64,000 nucleotides of DNA from Nostocoides_A vanveenii (GCF_039531165.1 NZ_BAAAPN010000047.1:74317-138316), one strand, 5' to 3'; positions 53,022 through 61,913 are shown, counted from the stretch's first letter. The notes: generated from the letters alone by a model not told the origin. Program-made: numbers and translations.

Positions 53022-53936
53022 ATGATCGCTGTCGAGAACCTCACCAAGCGCTACGGCACCTTCACCGCCGTCGACGCCATCACCTTCGAAGCCCGCCCGG
53101 GATCGGTCACCGGATTCCTCGGCCCGAACGGCGCCGGCAAGTCAACGGCCATGCGGATGATGACCGGACTGACCCCGCCGACCAGCGGCCGCTCGACGAT
53201 CCTCGGGCACCCGTATGCCAGCCTGCCCAATCCAGCGCGCCACGTGGGCGTCATGATCGACGCCACGGCCCAGCATCCCGGCCGCACCGGGCGCGAGGTG
53301 CTGCACCTGATCGGGATGCAGATCGGGGTGCCCAAGGCACGCGTCGAGGGCGCATTGCAACTCGTCGGCTTGACCGACGAGGAGAGCAAGCGGCGGGTGC
53401 GCAACTACTCCCTCGGCATGCGCCAGCGCCTCGGCCTGGCCGGCGCGCTGATGGGCGACCCGCAGGTGCTTGTGCTCGACGAGCCGGCGAACGGCCTTGA
53501 CCCGCAAGGGATTCACTGGATGCGCCAGCTCCTGCGCGCCTATGCCGACCAGGGCGGCACCGTCCTGCTGTCGAGCCACCTGCTGCACGAGGTGCAGATC
53601 ATCGCCGACGACCTGGTGATGATCGGGCGTGGTCGGATCGTCGCCCAGGGGTCGAAGGCCGACCTGCTCGGAGCCGCGGGCACCCGGGCCAACTCCGTCG
53701 ACAATGCCGTCCTCGCCGCGGCCCTGCAGGCGCGGGGGGTCGAGGTCACCGGCGATCGCACCGGCGTGGTCGCAAAGACCGATGCCGAGACCGTGGGCCG
53801 CGCGGCGCTGGAGGCCGGCGTGGTGCTGACCGAGCTGCGGACCTCGGGTGCGGAGGGTCTGGAGGAGATGTTCCTCGCGCTCACCGCCGCCGATGCGCGC
53901 GACTCCGGCCCCGCCGCCGCGAAGGACGCGGCGTGA
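53022..53936 (+). CDS. ABC transporter ATP-binding protein
   Basis: A 304-residue ATPase: Walker A GPNGAGKSTAMR, signature YSLGMRQRLGLAG, Walker B VLVLDEPANGLDP, switch LLSSHLLHE. The C-terminal 80 residues resemble the extension of DrrA/BcrA-type exporters. The start codon at 53022 is ATG. It is followed by its permease after 97 bases and divergent from a two-component system, so probably a regulated drug or peptide exporter. Confidence 0.93.
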   Translation: MIAVENLTKRYGTFTAVDAITFEARPGSVTGFLGPNGAGKSTAMRMMTGLTPPTSGRSTILGHPYASLPNPARHVGVMIDATAQHPGRTGREVLHLIGMQIGVPKARVEGALQLVGLTDEESKRRVRNYSLGMRQRLGLAGALMGDPQVLVLDEPANGLDPQGIHWMRQLLRAYADQGGTVLLSSHLLHEVQIIADDLVMIGRGRIVAQGSKADLLGAAGTRANSVDNAVLAAALQARGVEVTGDRTGVVAKTDAETVGRAALEAGVVLTELRTSGAEGLEEMFLALTAADARDSGPAAAKDAA

Positions 53937-54033
53937 ATCCCGTCCCTTTCGCGTGCTCCTGCCGTATGCCGGCCCCCCGCCCCACCCATCCTCTGCGCCG
54001 CCTCGGCGCTGCCATGACAACCAAGGATCTGAC

Positions 54034-54837
54034 ATGACTGCCGTCCTCGACCCGACCACCTCCCACCTGACCCACAAGCGCACCGCGATCGAGCAGACGC
54101 CAGGCATCCCGTTCGCCCGGCTGGTCCGCGTCGAACTGCGCAAGATGGTCGACACCCGAGCGGGCCGCTGGATGCTCATCGTGATGTCGGCCGTGTCCCT
54201 GCTCGTCGTGCTCGTCAATCTGATCTGGGGCGACCGGGAGAGCCTGAACTTCTCCTCCTTCGTGGCGCTGACCACCTTCCCGCTCATCGTGCTGCTGCCC
54301 ATCGTCGGGATCATGGCGGCCACGGCGGAGTGGTCCCAGCGCACCGGGCTGGTGACCTTCACCCTGGAGCCGCGGCGAGTCCGCGTTCTCCTGGCGAAGA
54401 ATCTCGCCGGCATCATCCTCGGCCTGGTGGTCATCGCGGCCGCCTTTGCTGCCGCGGCGCTGGCCACCCTCATTGCGATCACGGTGCGCGACGTGCCCGC
54501 GGACTGGTCGATGACCTGGCAGTCGGTGATCGGGATCCTCGTCGGGATGACCATCTATGTCATCCAGGGCCTGGCCTTCGGGTTTGCCCTGCTGATCACG
54601 CCCCTGGCGATCGTGGCCTCGATCCTGCTGCCGACGATCTGGTCGATCGCGTCCAGCATCAGCGCCAGGCTGGACACCGCCGGTGCCTGGCTCGACCTCA
54701 ACCGCACCGTCGAGCCGCTCTTCTCCGGCACCATGTCGGGCGAGAACTGGGCTCAGCTCGGAACATCCAGCCTGGTCTGGATCGGCATCCCGATGGCCAT
54801 CGGCGCCTGGCGCGTGCTTACCCGCGAAGTCAAATAG
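54034..54837 (+). CDS. ABC transporter permease
   Basis: A 267-residue permease with a polar N-terminus (ARLVRVELRKMVDTRAGRW) and six hydrophobic segments. TAEWSQRTGLVTFTLEPRR is the cytoplasmic motif found in BcrB/ABC-2 permeases. It partners the ATPase just upstream. A hairpin at 54851-54877 probably ends the transcript. Substrate unknown. Confidence 0.88.
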   Translation: MTAVLDPTTSHLTHKRTAIEQTPGIPFARLVRVELRKMVDTRAGRWMLIVMSAVSLLVVLVNLIWGDRESLNFSSFVALTTFPLIVLLPIVGIMAATAEWSQRTGLVTFTLEPRRVRVLLAKNLAGIILGLVVIAAAFAAAALATLIAITVRDVPADWSMTWQSVIGILVGMTIYVIQGLAFGFALLITPLAIVASILLPTIWSIASSISARLDTAGAWLDLNRTVEPLFSGTMSGENWAQLGTSSLVWIGIPMAIGAWRVLTREVK

Positions 54838-54850
54838 CCCCCGGGAAGGC

Positions 54851-54877
54851 AGAGAGCGGGCTGCGCCCGCGCTCTCT
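54851..54877 (+). terminator. terminator after the ABC permease gene
   Basis: AGAGAGCG and CGCTCTCT arms with an inner GGGC/GCCC pairing, 14 bases after the permease stop; followed by GTCTGTT. Confidence 0.7.
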
Positions 54878-54878
54878 G

Positions 54879-54999
54879 TCTGTTCCGGGAAACCAAGCGA
54901 GCTTCGCTCGCCCTCCGGGGGCTCCGCCCCCGGATACCCCCGGACGGCTAGGTACCTCGCTTCGCTCGGTCCTGCTTGATCTGTTCCGGGAAACCAAGC
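54879..54999 (+). repeat. 20-bp direct repeat pair in the intergenic region
   Basis: TCTGTTCCGGGAAACCAAGC occurs at 54879-54898 and 54980-54999, in each case followed by a (G/C)(A/G)GCTTCGCTCG-like word. The second copy also forms the left arm of a hairpin ending at 55022. Confidence 0.8.
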
Positions 55000-55340
55000 T
55001 CGCTTCGCTCGCGGTTTCCCGGTCAGCTGCCAGCGCTTCGCTCGGCAGTTGAAGTCTGGGGCCGCGCCTTGATCGGCGGCCAGGGTCGGCGCGAAGTTGG
55101 GAGAGCCTGGGGCGACGCAAGACCGGGGGACGGGTGTCGGGCCGGCACGTTGCAGGGGGCGTGCCGGCCCGTGCCTTCGTGAAGCTGGCAGCGACCCGTG
55201 CGGGGCGGGGGCTCAGCGCCTAGGCGGGGGAGATGCAGTCGGAGGCCTGTCGAGCGGCCATGAGCCGGCCACGCGCCGGGGTGGGGGGGATCACGCCGGG
55301 AGGCGTGGAAGCGGCATACGGGCAATGGAAGACTCGAGAT

Positions 55341-57119
55341 ATGTCGCGTGAATTCACCAAAGTCGGTGTGGTCGGTCTCGGAACCATGGGTGCGGGGATT
55401 GTGGAAGTGTTCGCCCGCAACGCAATTGACGTCCTGGCGGTCGAGGTCGACGAGCGGGCACTCGAGCGGGGCAAGGGCTTCCTCACGGCCAGCCTGGACC
55501 GGGCCGTCAGCCGCGGCAAGATGGCGCAGGACGACGCCGACACCCTGCGGGGGCATGTGACCTTCACCACCGACCTCGCCGACTGCGCCGACTGCCAGCT
55601 CGTCGTCGAGGCCGTGCCCGAGCATCTCGACTTGAAGAAGCGGATCCTCAGCACGCTGGACGGCATCGTCGGGTCGGACGCCATTCTCGCGACCAACACC
55701 TCCTCGCTCCCCGTCACCGAGATCGCGGTCGCGACGGCCGACCCCAAGCGCGTGGTCGGCATGCACTTCTTCAACCCGGCACCCGTGCTGCAATTCGTCG
55801 AGGTCATCAAGACGGTGATCACCGCGGACGACGTCTTCGAGGACATCAAGGCGCTCGCGGAGCGGCTCGGCAAGAAGCCCGTGGTTGTCGGCGACCGTGC
55901 CGGCTTCATCGCCAACGCCCTGCTCTTCGGCTATCTCAACCACGCCGTCTCGATGTTCGAGAGCAAGTACGCAACCCGCGAAGATCTCGACGCCGCAATG
56001 CGTTTCGGTTGCGGCTACCCGATGGGGCCGCTCGCGCTGCTGGACCTGATCGGCCTGGACACGGCATACGAGATCCTGGACACGATGTACAAGCAGGGCC
56101 GCGATCGCCTGCACGCCCCGAGCCCGATCATCAAACAGATGGTCAGCGCCGGCCTGACGGGCCGCAAGAGCGGCCACGGCTTCTATACGTATGCCGGCCC
56201 GTCGAGTTCGCAGGTCGTCGCGGACTCCGCGACCCCAGCCGCCGACGCGGCAGACGCGGCGGGCCTACGTCCGATCGCTAAGGTCGGCGTCGTCGGTTCG
56301 GGGACAATGGCCGGCGGGATCGTCGAAGTCTTCGCCAAGGCCGGCTATGACGTCATCTATGTCGCTCGCGGCGAGGACAAGGTCGCGGGGGTGCGAGCGC
56401 AAATCGAGAAGAACAACGCCCGCGCGATCGACAAGGGCCGGATGACGGCCGAGGACGCCGAGGCGCTGCTCGGCCGGTTGAGCGGGTCGACGTCGCGCGA
56501 CGCGCTCGCCGATGTCGACATCGTCGTCGAAGCCATCGCCGAGGACCTGGCGATCAAGCAGGACCTCTTCCGCGACCTGGACCGGGTGTGCAAGGCCGGG
56601 GCCATCCTCGCGACCACGACCTCGTCGCTGCCGATCATCGACCTCGCCGCTGTCACCGAACGTCCCGCCGACGTCATCGGCATGCACTTCTTCAATCCCG
56701 CCCAAGTGATGAAGCTCGTCGAAGTGGTGCACACCGTCGCGACCGCGCCGGACGTGACGGCGAGCGTCGTCGCGCTCACGCGGGCCGTCGGCAAGCACCC
56801 GGTGCAATGCGGCGACCGCTCGGGCTTCATCGTCAACGCGCTGCTCTTCCCCTATCTCAACGACGCGATCAAGATGCTGGAGGCGCATTACGCGAGCGCT
56901 GACGACATCGACACCGCGATGAAGACTGGCTGTGGCCTGCCGATGGGTCCCTTCGAACTGCTCGACGTCGTCGGCCTCGATGTCTCGCTGGCGATCCAGC
57001 GCGAGCTTTACCTGGAGTTCCGCGAGCCGGGCTTCGCCCCCGCGCCGTTGCTGGAGCAACTGGTGCAAGCGGGTTATCTCGGCCGCAAGACCAAGCGAGG
57101 CTTCCGCACCTACGCCTGA
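55341..57119 (+). CDS. tandem 3-hydroxyacyl-CoA dehydrogenase (two fused units)
   Basis: A 592-residue protein made of two complete 3-hydroxybutyryl-CoA dehydrogenase units (about 1-290 and 312-592). Both have the Rossmann glycines (GLGTMGAGIVEVF and GSGTMAGGIVEVF), the catalytic serine (NTSSLPV and TTSSLPI) and the histidine (GMHFFNPA). The acidic NAD-selecting residue after the second strand is present in unit 1 (VLAVEVD) but replaced in unit 2 (VIYVARG), suggesting altered cofactor use. It oxidises 3-hydroxyacyl-CoA in beta-oxidation or reduces acetoacetyl-CoA. ATG at 55341. Confidence 0.95.
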   Translation: MSREFTKVGVVGLGTMGAGIVEVFARNAIDVLAVEVDERALERGKGFLTASLDRAVSRGKMAQDDADTLRGHVTFTTDLADCADCQLVVEAVPEHLDLKKRILSTLDGIVGSDAILATNTSSLPVTEIAVATADPKRVVGMHFFNPAPVLQFVEVIKTVITADDVFEDIKALAERLGKKPVVVGDRAGFIANALLFGYLNHAVSMFESKYATREDLDAAMRFGCGYPMGPLALLDLIGLDTAYEILDTMYKQGRDRLHAPSPIIKQMVSAGLTGRKSGHGFYTYAGPSSSQVVADSATPAADAADAAGLRPIAKVGVVGSGTMAGGIVEVFAKAGYDVIYVARGEDKVAGVRAQIEKNNARAIDKGRMTAEDAEALLGRLSGSTSRDALADVDIVVEAIAEDLAIKQDLFRDLDRVCKAGAILATTTSSLPIIDLAAVTERPADVIGMHFFNPAQVMKLVEVVHTVATAPDVTASVVALTRAVGKHPVQCGDRSGFIVNALLFPYLNDAIKMLEAHYASADDIDTAMKTGCGLPMGPFELLDVVGLDVSLAIQRELYLEFREPGFAPAPLLEQLVQAGYLGRKTKRGFRTYA

Positions 57120-57141
57120 CCGGGTGCAGCCGCCGCTCGCT

Positions 57142-57207
57142 AGGTCGAGTGGTGGCGACGCGCCGTATGCCGAGCCTCGCCGCCGGCGTGTCGCCACCAC
57201 TCGACCT
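57142..57207. repeat. GTCGAGTG-family palindrome, upstream copy
   Basis: AGGTCGAGTGGTGGCGAC pairs perfectly with GTCGCCACCACTCGACCT; inner CGCCG/CGGCG continues the stem, and the loop contains GTATGCCGA. A close copy in the same orientation is at 58271-58332. The pair flanks the nuclease-like gene. Confidence 0.9.
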
Positions 57208-57300
57208 AAGCGTCCACAGCGCCGGCAGGCGAATCGGCATGATGCACAGGCTCCAGCGGACAGGCTGCGCCGGTTTGCGAGCCGCGGCATGGTGGCAGCC

Positions 57301-58242
57301 ATGGCCGAACCCCTCCCGTCCGTGCTCTCGCTGGCGCAGGCCCGCGACCGTGGATTGACGCCGACCCAGTGGCGCTCGTCAAACTTTGACCGGGTGACCC
57401 GCGGCGTGCGCAGACGCGGGGCAACCGCCACCCTGGCGGAGCAGGCTGCGGCCTTCGCCCTGGTTCTGCCGCGTCCTTTCGCCTACAGCCACATGACGGC
57501 TGCCCGCCTCCTGGAGTTGCCCTTGCCCGGCCCGGTCTCCAGTGTTGGTGCCCACGTCGAGGGTTCCGTGTTGGATGTGATTCGCCCGTCAGCGTCGCCG
57601 CGCCTTACCCGAGCCGGCGTCCGCGGCCACCGCGGACTTGACCGGCGCCGTACGACCACCGTCGACGGCATGCCCGTGGTCTGCGTCGCCGACACCTGGG
57701 TCGACCTGGGCGAGCTTCGGGGCCAGGCGGCGCTGAGCGTGGACGATCTTGTGGTCCTCGGTGACGAAATCGCGGCCCGATTGCGCCTCGCCACCGTCGC
57801 CTTGATCCGGGCGGAGTTGGGCGGCGCGCTGGGTCGGCGAGTCCGGCCGCGCCGTGCCGTCGACTTGCGCGCTGCCCTGGGTTTGGTGCGGCCGGGAGTC
57901 CGATCGCCGATGGAGAGCCGGTCCCGGCTGATGTTCGTTCACTCCCTGTTTCCCGAGCCAGAGGTCAATGGCGTGCTCAGAGATGAGACGGGCCAGTGGC
58001 TGATGGAATGCGACCTGGTTTGGCGTGGCCAGCGCGTTGTCGCCGAATATCAAGGTCAGCCGCATGCAAACCTGCGAGCACGGAGCCAGGATGCCGCGAA
58101 GAGACGACTTGCCGAGGATTACGGATGGAGAGTGCACGAGATCTTCGCTGCGGACGTCTACACCCGACCGCGCCGGATCGATCTGCTCCGCCGGATAGCC
58201 GCCGACCTTCGATTGCCGCCCGACACCCTGCGCATCCAGTAG
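57301..58242 (+). CDS. DUF559/PD-(D/E)XK-like protein between two palindromes
   Basis: A 313-residue protein. The N-terminal half (PSVLSLAQARDRGLTPTQWRSSNFDRVTRGVRR and SHMTAARLLELPLPG) is the winged-helix-like region seen in AbiEi-type antitoxins and actinobacterial DUF559 proteins. The C-terminal half (MECDLVWRGQRVVAEYQGQPH, then RLAEDYGWRVHEIFAADV) resembles a Vsr/DUF559 nuclease fold, with E-x-D and E-x-Q in place of the canonical D and E-x-K, so cleavage activity is uncertain. It stands alone, with no toxin gene. ATG at 57301; an ATG at 57289 is possible. Confidence 0.75.
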   Translation: MAEPLPSVLSLAQARDRGLTPTQWRSSNFDRVTRGVRRRGATATLAEQAAAFALVLPRPFAYSHMTAARLLELPLPGPVSSVGAHVEGSVLDVIRPSASPRLTRAGVRGHRGLDRRRTTTVDGMPVVCVADTWVDLGELRGQAALSVDDLVVLGDEIAARLRLATVALIRAELGGALGRRVRPRRAVDLRAALGLVRPGVRSPMESRSRLMFVHSLFPEPEVNGVLRDETGQWLMECDLVWRGQRVVAEYQGQPHANLRARSQDAAKRRLAEDYGWRVHEIFAADVYTRPRRIDLLRRIAADLRLPPDTLRIQ

Positions 58243-58270
58243 CGAAGTCGAGCGCGTCCAGCTCATCGCA

Positions 58271-58332
58271 GTCGAGTGGTGGCGACACGCCGTATGCCGA
58301 TCCTCACCGTCGGCGTGTCACCACCACTCGAC
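58271..58332. repeat. GTCGAGTG-family palindrome, downstream copy
   Basis: GTCGAGTGGTGGCGACACGCCG pairs with CGGCGTGTCACCACCACTCGAC (arms of 22). Nearly the same as 57142-57207, including the GTATGCCGA-CCTC loop. Direct orientation relative to that copy, 1.1 kb apart. Confidence 0.9.
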
Positions 58333-58357
58333 CAGGGGTCGCCCTGGGAATGCCGAG

Positions 58358-59377
58358 ATGCGCGAGGATGGGCCAGTGCCCGACGCCCCCGATCCGCTGC
58401 GCACAATCCCGCTCGCGCACGGCGGGCTGGACCGGCAGGCCGAGCGCCGCCGGGACCCGGACCTGATCGCGCGGCTCCTGGCCGACCCCACGACCCGCGT
58501 CCTGCCCGTGGCCGCCGGCGCCGCGCCGTTGGCGCCCGCCGAGTCGCTGTTCGCGGGCCCTGCCCTGTCAGCGCCCGCCGAGTCGCTGTTCGCGGGCCTT
58601 GCCCCCTCGGAACCCGGCCCCACCGCCGACGCATCCGAACGAGGGCACGCCAGCCCGCCCGCGCTCGGGTGGCGCGCTCCGGAGGCCGGGGACACGGCAT
58701 ACGGGCAGGTCTTTCTCGGCGTCGCGGACGGCGCCGCCCGCGTCGCGCTGCTGCTGCCGCGCGATAAAGCTGGCGCCGGCTGGGTGGGGTTGCGTGAGTG
58801 CGGCGCCGACCTCGACCCGGCCGACGCGGAAGCCCTCACGACGGCGACAGCGCTCGGCAACTGGCACGCGACGCATCGGCACTGCCCGCGTTGCGGGGCA
58901 CCAACCGAGCCGGCCAACAGCGGTTGGACCCGCCGCTGCCCCCAGGACGGCAGCGAACACTTTCCGCGCACCGACCCGGCCATCATCGTGGCCGTCACCG
59001 ATCCCGAAGACCGGCTGCTGCTCGCCCGGAACCCGGCCTGGCCCGAGGGACGACTCTCGGTGCTGGCCGGATTCGTCGAGCCGGGCGAATCCCTGGCCAT
59101 GACGGTGGCCCGGGAGGTCTTCGAGGAGGTCGGCGTGCGGGTGCGCGATGTCATCTACCTCGGCGACCAGCCGTGGCCCTTCCCGGCCTCACTCATGCTC
59201 GGATTCGAGGCACGCACCGACGACCCGACACTGGTCCTGGACCCGACCGAGATCGCCGAGGCCGCGTGGTTCACCCGCGCCGACTATCGCCGCACGGTCG
59301 ACGAAGGCGCCTGGGGCGGCGGCACCTCGGTCTCGATCTCACGCCGCCTCATTCAGCACTGGCTGGCGCGCGGCTGA
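58358..59377 (+). CDS. nudC: NAD(+) diphosphatase / RNA deNADding enzyme
   Basis: A 339-residue Nudix hydrolase. A zinc-ribbon-like segment has HCPRCG and RRCPQDG (the usual fourth cysteine is replaced), then FPRTDPAIIV, the Nudix box GFVEPGESLAMTVAREVFEEVGV, and the NAD-specific PWPFPASLMLGFEA after it. It cleaves NADH and removes NAD caps from RNA. Near residue 60-85 a 39-bp in-frame tandem duplication encodes APAESLFAG twice. ATG at 58358; GTG at 58376 has a better ribosome-binding site. Neighbours mrx1 and uvrD2 match the mycobacterial order. Confidence 0.93.
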   Translation: MREDGPVPDAPDPLRTIPLAHGGLDRQAERRRDPDLIARLLADPTTRVLPVAAGAAPLAPAESLFAGPALSAPAESLFAGLAPSEPGPTADASERGHASPPALGWRAPEAGDTAYGQVFLGVADGAARVALLLPRDKAGAGWVGLRECGADLDPADAEALTTATALGNWHATHRHCPRCGAPTEPANSGWTRRCPQDGSEHFPRTDPAIIVAVTDPEDRLLLARNPAWPEGRLSVLAGFVEPGESLAMTVAREVFEEVGVRVRDVIYLGDQPWPFPASLMLGFEARTDDPTLVLDPTEIAEAAWFTRADYRRTVDEGAWGGGTSVSISRRLIQHWLARG

Positions 59378-59421
59378 TTGCCCCCCAACGGTCGAACCGC
59401 CCGACGTGGGAGGGGGCGGAC

Positions 59422-59679
59422 TCAGGCGAGGCGCTTCTTGACCTCGATCAGGCTGGGGTTCGTGGCGGTCGAGCCATCGGGGAAGAGCAAGGTGGGCACC
59501 GTCTGGTTGCCGTTGTTCACCGACATGACGAAGTCCGCGAGCGCGGGGTCCTCCTCGATGTTGACCTCGGTGTAGGCGATGCCCTCGCGGTCCATCTGCG
59601 ACTTCAGGCGTCGGCAGTAGCCGCACCAGGTCGTGGAGAACATGGTGACGCTGCCGGCTTGGGGCACGGACACGGACAT
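59422..59679 (-). CDS. mrx1: mycoredoxin
   Basis: An 85-residue glutaredoxin-fold protein with the active site TTWCGYCRRLK and the cis-proline NQTVPTLLFPDGS followed by NPSLIEVKKRL, all typical of mycoredoxin-1. It reduces mycothiol mixed disulfides with electrons from mycothiol/Mtr. It fits with sigR/rsrA at the start of the window. The ATG at 59679 is chosen over a longer frame; divergent from uvrD2 with 77 bases between starts. Confidence 0.95.
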   Translation of the reverse strand: MSVSVPQAGSVTMFSTTWCGYCRRLKSQMDREGIAYTEVNIEEDPALADFVMSVNNGNQTVPTLLFPDGSTATNPSLIEVKKRLA

Positions 59680-59756
59680 ACGGGAGCTCCTTGCTCGCAA
59701 CAAATGGTGTGGATGCCATTGTGACAACGTCGGCGCGGCCACGTACCTTCCTGGGG

Positions 59757-61883
59757 GTGACCACCCTGCCCGACGCCGACGCGATCCTGGCAGCGCTCGA
59801 CCCCGAGCAGCGCGAGGTGGCGAGCGCGCCGCTGGGCGCGATGCGGGTGGTCGCGGGTGCGGGGACCGGCAAGACGCGGGCGATCACCCACCGGATCGCG
59901 TATGGCGTCCGGTCGGGTGCGCTGCAGCCGCAGCGGGTGCTGGCGCTCACCTTCACCGCGCGGGCCGCAGGCGAGATGCGCACCCGCTTGCGCGAACTCG
60001 GCGTCGCGGGCGTCCAGGCGCGCACCTTTCATGCCGCTGCCCTGCGCCAGCTCCACTACTTCTGGCCCAAGACTGTCGGCGGCGCGGCGCCCGAGATCAT
60101 GCCCGCCAAGGCGGCCGCGGTCGCAGAGGCGTGCGGCCGCCTCCAGCTCCGGTTCGACCGCACGGGGATGCGCGATCTCGCCGGCGAGATCGAGTGGGCC
60201 AAGGTCTCGCTTGTCACACCCGACGCTTATGCGGCCGCGGCCGCCCGCGCCCGTCGCACCCCCCCCGGCCTGGACGTGACGGCCATGGCCCGCGTCCTCG
60301 CCGTCTACGAGGACGTCAAGTCCGAACGCGGGGTCATCGACTTCGAGGACGTCCTGCTCATGCTCCGCGGCATGCTCGACGCGCGCCCGGACATCGCGAC
60401 GACCGTGCGCGAGCAGTACCGCCACTTCGTTGTGGACGAATACCAGGACGTCAACGCCGTCCAGCAGGCGCTGCTCGACACCTGGCTCGGTGGCCGCGAC
60501 GACCTGTGTGTGGTCGGCGATCCAGCGCAGACGATCTACTCCTTCACCGGCGCCTCCGCTCGCCATTTGCGCGACTTCGCCAGCAAGCACCCCGGCGCCC
60601 GCACTGTCGAGCTCGTGCGCAACTACCGCTCGACCCCCCAGATCATCACCCTCGCCAATGGCCTGGCCCGCGCACCGGGCGGCGCCCGCCGCTGGGGTGG
60701 CGTCGAACTCATCGCCCAGCAACAGCCCGGCCCCGCGCCGCGACTGAGCACGTATGCCGATGACGCGGCCGAAGCGGCCGGAGTTGCCGACCTCGTGTTC
60801 AACGCCATGGCCGCCGGCATGCCGGCGAGTCAAGTCGCCATCCTCTTCCGCACCAATGGTCAGAGCGAGGCCTTCGAATCGGCGTTGTCGCACAAAGGGA
60901 TTCCCTATCTCGTCCGAGGTGGCGAACGCTTCTTCCAACGCAGCGAGGTCAAGGAGGCGACCGTTCTCCTGCGCGGCGCGGTTCGCTCCGACGATGGGGA
61001 GACACCGCTGCCCGAGCTGGTCCGCAGCGTGCTGACCGGGGCCGGCTGGAGTCGCACGGTGCCGGTCGGCGGGGCCGCGCGCTCGCGCTGGGAGTCCCTG
61101 GATGCCCTCGCCGTCCTGGCCGACCAGGTCGTCGGGGTCAGCCCCGCCGCCCGGATGGCCGAGTTCGTTCACGAAATCGACGAGCGCGCTGCCGCCCAGC
61201 ACGCCCCGGCCGTTGAAGGAGTCACCCTGGCATCGCTGCACGCAGCCAAGGGTCTGGAGTGGGATGTCGTGATCCTCGCCGGGGTCAGCGATGGTCTCCT
61301 GCCGATCACGATGGCTGAGACCGGGGCCGAGATCGATGAGGAACGGCGCCTGCTCTATGTCGGCGTCACCCGCGCCCGCCGAGACCTGCACCTGACCTGG
61401 GCACAAGCGCGTGTGGCCGGCAGCCGCTCATCGCGGCGCCCCTCGCGTTTCCTCGACGGGCTCCTGGCGGGTACGGGCACATCGGCCACCGCCGGCGTGC
61501 GGGGGCGACCGGCCGGCAAACCCAAGGAGAAGAAGATCGCGACGTGCCGCACGTGCGGCGACGCCTTGACGGCGGCCGTCGAACGCACGACTGGGCGCTG
61601 CGGGAACTGCCCCGCGACCTATGACGAGACGACCTTTGCGGCGCTCAGGGCGTGGCGTGCGGCGGTCGCGAAGGCGGCGAGCGTGCCGGCATACGTCGTG
61701 TTCACCGATGCGACGCTGACGGCGATCGCCGAGGCGACGCCGAGTGATGATGCGGGTTTGGTGCGGATTGCCGGTGTGGGACAACGAAAATTGACGCTCT
61801 ATGGGCCGTCCGTGCTGGCCGTTCTCGGTGGCGGCGACCCGGCGGAAGTGGCCGCCGAAACCGCTGCAGCCAACGCCAAATAG
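59757..61883 (+). CDS. uvrD2: ATP-dependent DNA helicase UvrD2
   Basis: A 708-residue SF1A helicase: Walker A GAGTGKTRAITHRIA, FHAAALRQL, Walker B VVDEYQDVN, DPAQTIYSFTGA, and motif V/VI LHAAKGLEWDVV and LLYVGVTRARRDL. After it come the UvrD2-specific tetracysteine segment (CRTCGDAL and GRCGNCP, residues about 595-625) and a C-terminal HRDC domain. Role in DNA repair; essential in mycobacteria. GTG at 59757 is preferred to an earlier in-frame start because the extra residues are unlike the family. whiB7 follows. Confidence 0.95.
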   Translation: MTTLPDADAILAALDPEQREVASAPLGAMRVVAGAGTGKTRAITHRIAYGVRSGALQPQRVLALTFTARAAGEMRTRLRELGVAGVQARTFHAAALRQLHYFWPKTVGGAAPEIMPAKAAAVAEACGRLQLRFDRTGMRDLAGEIEWAKVSLVTPDAYAAAAARARRTPPGLDVTAMARVLAVYEDVKSERGVIDFEDVLLMLRGMLDARPDIATTVREQYRHFVVDEYQDVNAVQQALLDTWLGGRDDLCVVGDPAQTIYSFTGASARHLRDFASKHPGARTVELVRNYRSTPQIITLANGLARAPGGARRWGGVELIAQQQPGPAPRLSTYADDAAEAAGVADLVFNAMAAGMPASQVAILFRTNGQSEAFESALSHKGIPYLVRGGERFFQRSEVKEATVLLRGAVRSDDGETPLPELVRSVLTGAGWSRTVPVGGAARSRWESLDALAVLADQVVGVSPAARMAEFVHEIDERAAAQHAPAVEGVTLASLHAAKGLEWDVVILAGVSDGLLPITMAETGAEIDEERRLLYVGVTRARRDLHLTWAQARVAGSRSSRRPSRFLDGLLAGTGTSATAGVRGRPAGKPKEKKIATCRTCGDALTAAVERTTGRCGNCPATYDETTFAALRAWRAAVAKAASVPAYVVFTDATLTAIAEATPSDDAGLVRIAGVGQRKLTLYGPSVLAVLGGGDPAEVAAETAAANAK

Positions 61884-61913
61884 CGATCGCGCGCATTTGG
61901 GGCGTTTATTCGC

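Larger units (their letters stand above)
54838..55340. other. 503-base intergenic region with hairpins and short repeats
   Basis: No gene is supported here. It holds a terminator-like hairpin (54851-54877, AGAGAGCG/CGCTCTCT), a 20-bp direct repeat (TCTGTTCCGGGAAACCAAGC at 54879-54898 and 54980-54999), a CCGGGAAACC/GGTTTCCCGG hairpin (54986-55022), a GGGGGCTCCGCCCCC hairpin near 54918, several CGCTTCGCTCG words, and a GGGCCGGCACG/CGTGCCGGCCC hairpin (55139-55170). The promoter of the dehydrogenase gene should lie at its 3' end. Confidence 0.75.

Noticed and set aside
54838..55340. CRISPR array suggested by repeated hairpins
   Set aside because: Only one 20-bp pair repeats, spacing is irregular and no cas genes are present.
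57301..58242. Functional AbiE toxin-antitoxin pair
   Set aside because: No AbiEii-type nucleotidyltransferase gene is adjacent; the gene is solitary.
57142..58332. Insertion sequence with terminal inverted repeats
   Set aside because: The flanking repeats are direct copies of self-complementary hairpins, not inverted termini, and the enclosed protein has no transposase motifs.
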